Shown here piece by piece: positions 1 to 5,783 of a DNA stretch of 10,180 bases. Each line of letters starts with the position of its first letter. The first letter of the stretch is position 1. Below the pieces are notes generated by a model. That model did not search any database and was not told the DNA's origin. It saw only the letters and a list, made by a program, of their open reading frames with translations. The stretch covers positions 1-10,180 of the forward strand of contig CAZCWX010000645.1 in NCBI GenBank assembly GCA_964502465.1, written 5' to 3'. The DNA comes from CAZCWX01 sp964502465. GTDB lineage: Bacteria; Desulfobacterota; Binatia; Bin18. The position numbers were made by a program, and so were the translations under genes.

Positions 1-333
1 CACGGTGAAGAAACGTAACACCCCGAGAAGATAGGCAAAGAGGAGGAAGTCCCCGGGAAAGGCCAAGAGTGCCGACATCCCTGCGAACGGGACAAGCGTT
101 AGCGTGACAAGAACCGCAGCGAATCCCACCACTGGACCGGCACGAAAGACCCAGGTAGTCGTCCGACTGTAAACGGCCCCTTTCTGTAAGAGTTTCCCAA
201 GATCGTAGTATGGCTGTAGCAATGGTTGCCCGACGCGACCGGCCACCATCGCTTTCGTTCGGTTGATGATGCTGACCAGCAGAGGAGCAAGCAACAGGGC
301 CAGAAGGAGAGGGAGAACCCCAGCAACGTTCAT
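1..333 (-). CDS. hyfC: HyfC-like membrane subunit of a group 4 hydrogenase-type complex (NuoH homologue), 3' part beyond window
   Basis: The frame is open from an ATG at 333 to the left edge, giving 111 N-terminal residues; the rest lies outside the window. It starts with a hydrophobic helix (about residues 5-22), followed by the polar motif GRVGQPLLQPYYDLGKLL (32-49), the hallmark of the HycD/HyfC/NuoH family (consensus R-x-G-P-P-x-x-Q-P-Y-x-D-x-x-K-L), and two more hydrophobic segments (about 65-82 and 87-110). In this family the subunit anchors the hydrophilic electron-transfer arm to the membrane and helps couple electron flow to ion translocation. It follows hyfB after 3 nt (stop 337-339, start at 333), so translational coupling is likely. 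The only Shine-Dalgarno-like bases are a weak GGG. The family call is firm; the exact complex (Hyf, Hyc, or a non-hydrogenase relative) cannot be fixed without the downstream genes. Confidence 0.88.
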   Translation of the reverse strand, partial: MNVAGVLPLLLALLLAPLLVSIINRTKAMVAGRVGQPLLQPYYDLGKLLQKGAVYSRTTTWVFRAGPVVGFAAVLVTLTLVPFAGMSALLAFPGDFLLFAYLLGVLRFFTV

Positions 334-336
334 AGA

Positions 337-2313
337 CTACCCGAGTTTCCAGACCAACAGCACCAACAGGGTCAGCGCAACGTACAGGACATACAAATGC
401 ACTTGCCCATGCTGCAACCACCGTAGTGACGACAAACCACGAGCAACGCTGGCGAAGAGGGGACGGTACAACCCTACCTGGGACAGATCGTCGGTCTCGG
501 TGGCCAAAGATGCCTTACGTGGAAACAATCCTTGGATCGCGGAAAGACGATAGCGAGTGCGGAGAAGCAAGCCAAAGACAGAGGTCAACGGTTGAACGAA
601 GGATGACGCGGTGTACTGCATACGAGGGGTGGGCTGCGCATACCCGCAATCCCAGGTCACCTGTTCTTCAACCGACCGTTCTGCGAGTAGCTGGCGACGG
701 AGTCCTACCAGCACTGCACTGAAGAACAACAAACCAAGGCCAGCCAGGACCACCGAAGACAGTGGGTCACTCGCGTGCCCCAGGTGTGTTCTGAGGACGC
801 CTGCCGGCAAGCCTGTCGCATGCGTCAGCGTGGGCACTAACGTTTCGACTATTTGCGGTGCAAACATGCCAATGAGAAAACACAGGACAGCAAGGCACAC
901 GAGAGGAACCCGCATGGCCAGCCCCACCTCGTGGGCATGGGCAGCATGATCACTGCGGGGTTCACCAAGAAAGACAATCCCGAAAGCTTTGGCAAAGCAC
1001 GCAGCGGCGAGCCCACCAATCAAGGCAAGCCCAGCAATCACTCCCAAGGCAGGAACGGCAGCCGCACTCTGCAGTGAGGTAGCGCTGTGAAATGCCCCCA
1101 AGTAGATTAAGAACTCACTGACAAACCCGTTGAGCGGCGGGAGCCCGGAAATGGCGATGGCACCCGTTAAGAAGGAGATGCCCGTCCACGGCATACGTTT
1201 GAGCAGGCCGCCGAGGTGATCGATCTCTCGTGTCCCGGTCCCGTGCATCACCGCCCCCGCTCCAAGGAAAAGGAGCCCCTTGAAGAGAGCGTGGTTGACC
1301 ACGTGGAGGAGCCCGCCCGCGAACCCTAGTACCACGAGCGTAGGCGAGCCTGTACTCAACCCCAAGAGGCCAATCCCCAGGCCAAGGGTAATGATGCCGA
1401 TGTTCTCAACGCTGTGGTAGGCGAGCAGACGTTTCAGATCGTGCTGGGCGAGGGCAAAGAGCACCCCGAGCACGCCAGAAGTCAGACCAATGCCACAGAG
1501 AACCCATCCCCACCACAACGGTGGCGGACCAAGAAAGGTCAGAGTACGCACGAGGCCATAAATGCCGGTCTTGATCATAACCCCGGACATGACAGCCGAC
1601 ACATGGGTTGGGGCAGCAGGATGAGCTTCTGGAAGCCACACGTGCAACGGCATGAATCCCGCCTTGGTGCCGAAGCCAACCACGGCTAACAGAAACAAAA
1701 GATTCGTCTCCGAAGACAAAGGGGCAAAGCGGTCGAAATTGAGAGAGCCAGTCTCCCGGCCCAGCAAGAGGAACAGCGCCAGCACCCACGCCGTGCCGAG
1801 ATGGGTCGCAACGAGATAAATCCAGCCGGCTTCACGGACGCTGTCTTTTTCATCTTCGAACGTGACCAAGAAGAACGAGGCGAGCGCCATCACTTCCCAT
1901 GCCAGCAGAAAGAGCACGCCATTGCGAGCAATCACGACCATCACCATGCTGGCGACCAGCAGATTGAAAAAAAACCACTGCACACCCAGCGACTTTTGTT
2001 CGCGATAGGCCAGGAGGTATTCACTGCCGTACACGGCGGCAAGTGCGGACAGCACAAAAATCGGCAACAAGAAAAAAGCCGAGAGTGGATCGACTTCAAC
2101 GAAGAAGGCTCCGTACGGTACCTGCCAGGGTAGGTGCAGAGAAAGAGCAGGCGCTCCAAGCAACACACGCATGACCGGCACAAGCCCGATCACCCCTCCG
2201 GTGACGATACCCCCGACTCCGATGCCCGTGGACCAGGGAACCGACTTGTGTGTCAACAAGGCAACGAACCCACTGATGACAAAAAGGCCAACCGCAAAGA
2301 GCAGCAAGAGCAT
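337..2313 (-). CDS. hyfB: HyfB-like proton-conducting membrane subunit (NuoL/NuoM-type) of a group 4 hydrogenase-type complex
   Basis: A 658-residue, very hydrophobic protein with about fifteen membrane segments, the usual length for HyfB/HycC. It belongs to the Mrp/NuoL/NuoM antiporter-like family. Visible family residues include Glu140 in a transmembrane segment (LLAWEVMALASFF), matching the essential NuoM-type Glu; Lys217 in GFGTKAGFMPLHVWLPEAH; Lys248; His300 in AYHSVENIGI; Lys345 in HALFKGLLFLGAGAV; and Lys442 in FAKAFGIVFLG. The C-terminal motif WDCGYAQPTPRMQYTASSF (554-572) is specific to the HyfB/HycC branch. The role is ion translocation through the inner membrane, driven by electron transfer in the peripheral arm. 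The start is ATG 2313; an AGGA overlapping the stop of the upstream regulator gene lies about 10 nt before it, so the two genes are probably coupled. HyfA is not encoded between regulator and hyfB, unlike the E. coli order. Confidence 0.92.
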   Translation of the reverse strand: MLLLLFAVGLFVISGFVALLTHKSVPWSTGIGVGGIVTGGVIGLVPVMRVLLGAPALSLHLPWQVPYGAFFVEVDPLSAFFLLPIFVLSALAAVYGSEYLLAYREQKSLGVQWFFFNLLVASMVMVVIARNGVLFLLAWEVMALASFFLVTFEDEKDSVREAGWIYLVATHLGTAWVLALFLLLGRETGSLNFDRFAPLSSETNLLFLLAVVGFGTKAGFMPLHVWLPEAHPAAPTHVSAVMSGVMIKTGIYGLVRTLTFLGPPPLWWGWVLCGIGLTSGVLGVLFALAQHDLKRLLAYHSVENIGIITLGLGIGLLGLSTGSPTLVVLGFAGGLLHVVNHALFKGLLFLGAGAVMHGTGTREIDHLGGLLKRMPWTGISFLTGAIAISGLPPLNGFVSEFLIYLGAFHSATSLQSAAAVPALGVIAGLALIGGLAAACFAKAFGIVFLGEPRSDHAAHAHEVGLAMRVPLVCLAVLCFLIGMFAPQIVETLVPTLTHATGLPAGVLRTHLGHASDPLSSVVLAGLGLLFFSAVLVGLRRQLLAERSVEEQVTWDCGYAQPTPRMQYTASSFVQPLTSVFGLLLRTRYRLSAIQGLFPRKASLATETDDLSQVGLYRPLFASVARGLSSLRWLQHGQVHLYVLYVALTLLVLLVWKLG

Positions 2314-2325
2314 CAGTAAGATGTC

Positions 2326-3024
2326 CTACTCGCCATTGGTGGCCGTGCCCGTCCCAAGGGCGGCTTCGACACGGCGAGCTTCGGTCAGGACCTCTTCGCG
2401 AGAGCCCTGACGAATTACTGCTGCCTTAAATTCCGCATCTTGTAGTGCAAAGGAGAGACGTGAAAGCAAACGGAGGTGCGCACGCACGGTGGGGCTAATC
2501 AAGGAAAACACAATATTCACGGGTTTCCCGTCCAGCGCACCAAAATCGACTGCATGTTCCAAAAAACAGAGCGTAATCATGGGACGAGAGACATGGAGCA
2601 CAACGGGATTGCGGACGTGGGGAATGGCAATGCCGTCCCCTATCCCTGTCGATTCCAATGCCTCTCGCGCCAACAGGACACGGAACAGAAAATCTCGATC
2701 CACTTCCTCCGGAAGGTGTAAGATTTCTACCACAGCACGCAGGACTGACTCTTTATCAGTTCCACCGATTCTGTAGAAAATTCCCCCTGCCTGCAGTGCT
2801 TCCACCAAACTCGGAAGAGGAACGGCACTGCTCTCCGGTTCAGAGAAAATCTCTGGCGAAACATTCATCTTGCGCGAAGTCGCCCACTCGAGCAGTTCGG
2901 CGCGGTTGAAACGGTATTGCTCGTTGACGCGGTAAGCCGGGAGAGTGCCCTGATTCACCCAGCGATAGATGGTTTTTTCAGAGACGTTAAGGAGTTTTGA
3001 GACGTCCCGGACAGTAAGTTGCAT
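2326..3024 (-). CDS. Helix-turn-helix / PTS EIIA fusion regulator upstream of the Hyf genes
   Basis: A 232-residue protein with two parts. Residues 1-50 are an excisionase/AlpA-type helix-turn-helix (LLNVSEKTIYRWVNQGTLPA, then YRFNRAELLEWA), which binds DNA. After a short polar linker, residues 72-225 form an EIIA domain of the fructose/nitrogen type (PtsN, FruA). The phosphorylatable histidine is His136 in GIAIPHVR. The EIIA fold normally accepts phosphate from HPr or NPr, so the protein could change DNA binding with the phosphorylation state of the PTS; that link is inferred. No transporter domains (EIIB/EIIC) are present, which argues for regulation rather than sugar uptake. It is the first gene of the minus-strand operon, 12 nt before hyfB, and is preceded by a good promoter with a repeat that may be its own operator. 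An AAAGAGA stretch before ATG 3024 serves as a plausible ribosome binding site. Confidence 0.88.
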   Translation of the reverse strand: MQLTVRDVSKLLNVSEKTIYRWVNQGTLPAYRVNEQYRFNRAELLEWATSRKMNVSPEIFSEPESSAVPLPSLVEALQAGGIFYRIGGTDKESVLRAVVEILHLPEEVDRDFLFRVLLAREALESTGIGDGIAIPHVRNPVVLHVSRPMITLCFLEHAVDFGALDGKPVNIVFSLISPTVRAHLRLLSRLSFALQDAEFKAAVIRQGSREEVLTEARRVEAALGTGTATNGE

Positions 3025-3050
3025 ATATCTCTTTCTTTACTGAATTTTCT

Positions 3051-3079
3051 CTTTTACTGGACATTTTAGGACATGTCAA
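3051..3079 (-). promoter_or_regulatory. Predicted sigma-70-type promoter of the regulator-hyf operon
   Basis: On the minus strand a perfect -35 box TTGACA (3079-3074) is followed by a 17-bp spacer and a -10 box TAAAAG (3056-3051; four of six consensus bases). Transcription would begin near 3044, about 20 nt before the ATG at 3024. The spacer and the edge of the -35 box contain ATGTCC twice, exactly 10 bp apart (3074-3069 and 3064-3059), and the palindrome GACATGTC (3070-3077) overlaps the -35 box. A protein bound there would block RNA polymerase. Promoter fit is good; the operator reading is inference. Confidence 0.65.
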
Positions 3080-3196
3080 CGAACAAAGGAGTGTTTGGCC
3101 GGTCGAGGCGGTCAGGCTGCCATTACATTATTATGAGGGGACCGGCAAAGCAGTCCTGCGATGGTGATTTCTTGTCCAGCACAAGGCCTCGTCCTC

Positions 3197-3210
3197 TTGA
3201 CTCTGGTCAA
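3197..3210. promoter_or_regulatory. TTGAC-N4-GTCAA palindrome, candidate CRP/FNR-family site
   Basis: A perfect 14-bp inverted repeat with five-base arms and the spacer TCTG. CRP/FNR-family regulators such as FNR recognise TTGAT-N4-ATCAA, and related redox or nitric-oxide regulators accept TTGAC half-sites; this is a near match by form. It lies 118 bp upstream of the -35 box of the leftward promoter and 214 bp upstream of the first rightward start codon. A possible rightward -10 (GATAAA, 3255-3260) lies at a distance usable by a class I activator, but no -35 box accompanies it. The regulator is unidentified. Confidence 0.35.
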
Positions 3211-3247
3211 CAAAGGGAGATAGGGAGAAGACGCAGCACTTCTCATC

Positions 3248-3265
3248 TAAAAGTGATAAAAGTGA
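3248..3265. repeat. Two-copy tandem repeat of a 9-bp unit
   Basis: TAAAAGTGA occurs twice without a gap (3248-3256, 3257-3265) in the non-coding region upstream of the exported-protein gene. It may be a duplicated regulator site or a slippage product; nothing more can be said from one window. Confidence 0.5.
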
Positions 3266-3410
3266 GCAGCAATGGGGAAGATGCATTACATTTTCTTCCT
3301 TTCTCGGGAAGCAGGAGCAACGCCTCATCCTCTTTGTCCGCTCGGGCGCGATCCGCCAGGTACGGTAAAGAGGAAAGTCTTCTCATGAATTATGGGTGAT
3401 TAGTGCAAAA

Positions 3411-3415
3411 GGAGG
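3411..3415 (+). promoter_or_regulatory. Ribosome binding site GGAGG that fixes the start at 3424
   Basis: GGAGG lies 8 nt before ATG 3424. An earlier in-frame GTG at 3403 would place this site inside the coding sequence, so ATG 3424 is the better start. The signal peptide also begins naturally there. Confidence 0.75.
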
Positions 3416-3423
3416 AGAGAGCG

Positions 3424-3750
3424 ATGTTGAACAGTAAAGTGACGTTTGGTTTTGTTCTGAGTGTGTTCATTCTCTTTGTCAGTGCTCCCTTGTGGGCAGC
3501 AAGCTCCCACCAGGGGAAAGTCGTTGAGGCGAGCAACGGCAAACTGACGATGACCGATATGGCCGGGGACAATCAACATACCCATCCAGTGGCCGCTGAT
3601 GCCAAGATCACCTGTGAGGGCCAAACTTGTGACCTGGCATCGTTGCAGCCAGGCGACGTGATCACGGTCACTGTCGATCAAAAAGATGGGGCAACCGTGG
3701 TCACCGAGATTCAGAAGACCGCTGGTGGCATGGGAGGCCCCCAGGGATAG
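3424..3750 (+). CDS. Small exported protein of unknown function with one Cys pair
   Basis: 108 residues. The N-terminus is a typical Sec signal peptide: Lys5, a hydrophobic core (about 7-20), then SAPLWA/AS with cleavage likely after Ala25. The mature part, about 83 residues, alternates short beta-prone stretches. It contains KLTMTDM (40-46), a His pair in QHTHPV (His52, His54), a cysteine pair in CEGQTC (Cys64, Cys69), and LASLQPGDVITVTV (71-84). From memory this MTD-x-x-G-x-x-x-HTH / ITC-x-G-x-x-C-x-L / L-x-x-G pattern recurs in small conserved hypothetical exported proteins; no function is known to me. The Cys and His residues could form a disulfide or bind a metal (inference). The C-terminus is Gly-rich. 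It ends 9 nt before the CoA enzyme alpha-subunit start, so the two are probably co-transcribed, although one acts in the envelope and the other in the cytoplasm. Confidence 0.8.
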   Translation: MLNSKVTFGFVLSVFILFVSAPLWAASSHQGKVVEASNGKLTMTDMAGDNQHTHPVAADAKITCEGQTCDLASLQPGDVITVTVDQKDGATVVTEIQKTAGGMGGPQG

Positions 3751-3759
3751 GGGTGAACC

Positions 3760-4644
3760 GTGGCTGGAGAGGAACGCCGGCAACGCATTCTTGATGAGGT
3801 TGAAGCGGCGAGTTGGATTCAGGACGGCATGACAGTTGCCATTGGCGCACCAGCGCCAATGGCCCTGCTGCGGCAACTGATTCGACGTGGCGTCAAAAAC
3901 CTTACGGTCATTGACAGTGGCCTCTCGCTTGATCTGCTGATCGCCGCGGGCTGCGTGCGCAAGGTGGTGAGCTACTATGCGGGCGGGGGGTTTGGCGTGC
4001 CAGTGGCACCATCGTTTCGCCGTGCGGTCGAGCAGAGCGAGGTCGAGGTGTGGGAATGTGAAGAAGGCATTCTAACTACGGGGTTGCAAGCGGCAGCCCA
4101 GATGCTGCCGTTTCTGCCCTGGCGCGGCGGAGTCGGGACTTCGTTGCCCGATGTGAACCCGGATCTCAAAGTGTTTCACGACCCGATCCGTGGGGAGACG
4201 CTGATCGCAGTGCCACCGATTAAGCCGGATATTGCCCTCCTGCACGCGGCGATGGCTGATGCGTATGGCAACGTCCGCCACGTTGGTGGCCCCGGCTGGC
4301 TCGATTTGTTTCTTTATCGGGCCGCAGATCGCACGATTGTCCAGGTCGAGCGGGTGATCTCGAACGAGGAAACTCGCTGTGATCCTTGGGCAACGACCAT
4401 CGCTGGGAGTGATGCCATTGTGCGTGCCCCGTACGGCGCACATCCCTTCTACAGTCGTGGTTTCTACGTTCAGGACAATGCGCACCTGCGCGAGTATGTT
4501 GAGGCGGCCAGCGCGGCTGCCCAGGAGGGGAAGACTGAAGCGTTGGTCCACTATCTCGCACATTACTGCCGTGAGCCGGCCACACTGAGTGATTATCTGG
4601 AACGGATCGGCATCAAACGGTTGCTGTCATTGTACGAATATTAG
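3760..4644 (+). CDS. CoA-transferase-fold enzyme, alpha subunit (IpdA-like)
   Basis: 294 residues of the family I CoA-transferase alpha-subunit fold (COG1788). The N-terminal GMTVAIGAPAPMALLRQLIRRG (23-44) is the CoA-transferase beta-alpha entry. The segment from 100 to 130, CEEGILTTGLQAAAQMLPFLP followed by GVGTSLP, closely matches what I recall of IpdA from Mycobacterium tuberculosis, the cytoplasmic hydrolase that opens the last steroid ring as a CoA thioester. Glu102 would correspond to the glutamate needed in IpdA, by remembered alignment. Later blocks RGETLIAVPPIKPDIALLHA (144-163) and VERVISNEE (196-204) also fit. The start is GTG 3760, with AGGGG (3749-3753) overlapping the previous stop and a 6-nt spacing. 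It forms a heteromer with the next gene product. No other steroid-degradation gene is visible, so the substrate is open; a generic CoA transferase or another ring-opening hydrolase is the alternative. Confidence 0.82.
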   Translation: MAGEERRQRILDEVEAASWIQDGMTVAIGAPAPMALLRQLIRRGVKNLTVIDSGLSLDLLIAAGCVRKVVSYYAGGGFGVPVAPSFRRAVEQSEVEVWECEEGILTTGLQAAAQMLPFLPWRGGVGTSLPDVNPDLKVFHDPIRGETLIAVPPIKPDIALLHAAMADAYGNVRHVGGPGWLDLFLYRAADRTIVQVERVISNEETRCDPWATTIAGSDAIVRAPYGAHPFYSRGFYVQDNAHLREYVEAASAAAQEGKTEALVHYLAHYCREPATLSDYLERIGIKRLLSLYEY

Positions 4645-4692
4645 TTGACCGGCGGGGTGGTTCGCGAACCGCTCCGCCACATCGCACCCACT

Positions 4693-5481
4693 ATGCCAAA
4701 TGATTATTCTCCCCAAGAATTGATGGCTGTTTTCCTCGCTCGTGACCTGCAGGACGGAGACGTGCTCCGCGTTGGAGTCGCCATGCCGGTGGTTGAGGCT
4801 GCTGTCCGCCTCGCCCACCTGATGCATGGACCCAATATGGAACTAGTCTTTCTCGGGGCACGGATGAATGTCGCCCACCTCCACACCATACCTATGCCAG
4901 CCTTTGGTTGGGACCGCCGCGTGGTGCGCTGGGCCGAATCCTACAGCGATACCGGCCATCGTTTTGACCGTGTCAAAGACTGGCACAATCATGTGTTCTT
5001 CATTGGCGGGGTGCAGGTCGATCCTTACGGCAACACGAATTTGATCGGCGTCGGTCCGGACTACCACCACTTACGGTTTCGTGGGCCGGGATCAGTCGGA
5101 ACGGCCACGCTGAGCACCCATGTTGGTCGGTACTACATCGTGTTGAACTCCCACACGCCGCGCATTTTTGTCGAGCGCTGTGATTACATCAGTGCATACG
5201 GCTGGGGCACCGGAGGTGCAGACGCACGGCAGCGACTTGGTCTCCCTGGAGGCGGACCACAGTATTGCGTGACGCCGTTGTGCGTTCTGGACTTTGCTGA
5301 GGACAGCAAGCGGATGCGACTGCATTCGCTCCATCCAGGGGTGTCTGTCACGGAAGTCCAGACACAGACGAGCTTTCCGTTCATGGTTCCCGACCACGTT
5401 CCCTCTACCACTCCACCAACCGCCGAGGAGTTACAGGTGTTACGGACCCGTGTCGATCAACACGGTTTTCTCCGACGCTGA
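4693..5481 (+). CDS. CoA-transferase-fold enzyme, beta subunit (IpdB-like)
   Basis: 262 residues from ATG 4693. The order of blocks matches IpdB and other COG2057 beta subunits: YSPQELMAVFLARDLQDGDV (5-24), GGVQVDPYGNTNLIGVGP (105-122, the conserved GxxQVDxYGNxN), FRGPGSVGTATLSTH (129-143), RIFVERCDYISAYGWG (157-172) and MRLHSLHPGV (208-217). Classical family I transferases carry a catalytic Glu in the beta subunit near residue 54 (typically Y-E-S-G); here the stretch reads LVFLGARM, with Leu54. This favours an IpdAB-like hydrolase or another non-transferase chemistry. The frame is open from TTG 4645, directly after the alpha stop. TTG 4645 and GTG 4657 are possible alternative starts, but ATG 4693 fits the family start. 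None of the three has a ribosome binding site, so translation probably depends on ribosomes arriving from the alpha gene. Confidence 0.82.
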   Translation: MPNDYSPQELMAVFLARDLQDGDVLRVGVAMPVVEAAVRLAHLMHGPNMELVFLGARMNVAHLHTIPMPAFGWDRRVVRWAESYSDTGHRFDRVKDWHNHVFFIGGVQVDPYGNTNLIGVGPDYHHLRFRGPGSVGTATLSTHVGRYYIVLNSHTPRIFVERCDYISAYGWGTGGADARQRLGLPGGGPQYCVTPLCVLDFAEDSKRMRLHSLHPGVSVTEVQTQTSFPFMVPDHVPSTTPPTAEELQVLRTRVDQHGFLRR

Positions 5482-5491
5482 TCGTCTCAGG

Positions 5492-5498
5492 AAAGGAG
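5492..5498 (+). promoter_or_regulatory. Ribosome binding site AAAGGAG for the 92-residue ORF
   Basis: AAAGGAG ends 6 nt before GTG 5505. This near-ideal site supports the GTG as a real start and the small downstream frame as a real gene, despite its lack of recognisable homology. Confidence 0.7.
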
Positions 5499-5504
5499 CC
5501 CCCA

Positions 5505-5783
5505 GTGGCCAGACATAAGATTGTCGATATGGAAAAAAAGAAAGACCGGCCACGACGCTATGCCGGCTACCGCTGTACGCTTGACGACGGCCGCAGCGTC
5601 AACGCGTGGGTGGCTGCCGACGACCTCGATATTGAATTCCACGGCCTCGATCTCAAGGCGGCCTGTAAACTCGCGGTTGAGCGAGCCTCTGACTCAGCCT
5701 TGGCCAGCGGCGAAGTCATCGTGCCCCGCCAGTTGCTCATTGAACTCGAAGCCCGTGAGCACTCAAGCGGGCGCGGACGCTAG
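5505..5783 (+). CDS. Conserved-looking small protein, function unknown (92 aa)
   Basis: I do not recognise this protein. It begins at GTG 5505 behind a strong ribosome binding site, 23 nt after the beta-subunit stop, and is the last gene of the rightward operon. Residues 1-18 are very basic (RHK, KKKDRPRR). Residues 19-82 look like a small folded domain: beta-prone YAGYRCTLDDGRSVNAWVA, acidic DDLDIEF, an amphipathic helix LDLKAACKLAVERASDSAL, and VIVPRQLLIELEAR. The tail is polar. There is no signal peptide or membrane segment, so it is probably cytoplasmic. Position suggests a link to the CoA enzyme, as accessory or regulator, but this is only context. The competing frame at 5521-5883 has a TTG start and a Ser/Thr/Ala/Pro-rich, non-protein-like composition. 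Confidence 0.7.
   Translation: MARHKIVDMEKKKDRPRRYAGYRCTLDDGRSVNAWVAADDLDIEFHGLDLKAACKLAVERASDSALASGEVIVPRQLLIELEAREHSSGRGR

Larger units (their letters stand above)
3025..3423. other. Divergent intergenic region, 399 bp
   Basis: No credible gene lies here. From left to right it holds the leftward promoter of the regulator-hyf operon, an imperfect inverted repeat (arms 3094-3104 and 3140-3149), a perfect TTGAC-N4-GTCAA palindrome, a 9-bp tandem duplication and the ribosome binding site of the rightward operon. The 9-mer CATTACATT occurs twice (3121-3129 and 3284-3292). I could not find a convincing consensus -35/-10 pair for the rightward genes, so their promoter may need an activator. One open frame runs through the region at 3073-3399, but it lacks a ribosome binding site and a protein-like composition. 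Confidence 0.6.

Noticed and set aside
3197..3225. TTGACT as the -35 box of a rightward promoter
   Set aside because: No acceptable -10 hexamer lies 16-18 bp downstream (GATAGG or TAGGGA at best); the bases are better explained as one arm of the palindrome.
3073..3399. 108-codon open frame on the plus strand through the divergent intergenic region
   Set aside because: No usable ribosome binding site, Ser/Arg-rich composition without protein-like pattern, and it overlaps the leftward promoter and the palindromes.
3400..3876. 158-codon minus-strand frame opposite the exported protein and the CoA enzyme
   Set aside because: It spans the boundary of two well-supported plus-strand genes and shows no recognisable domain.
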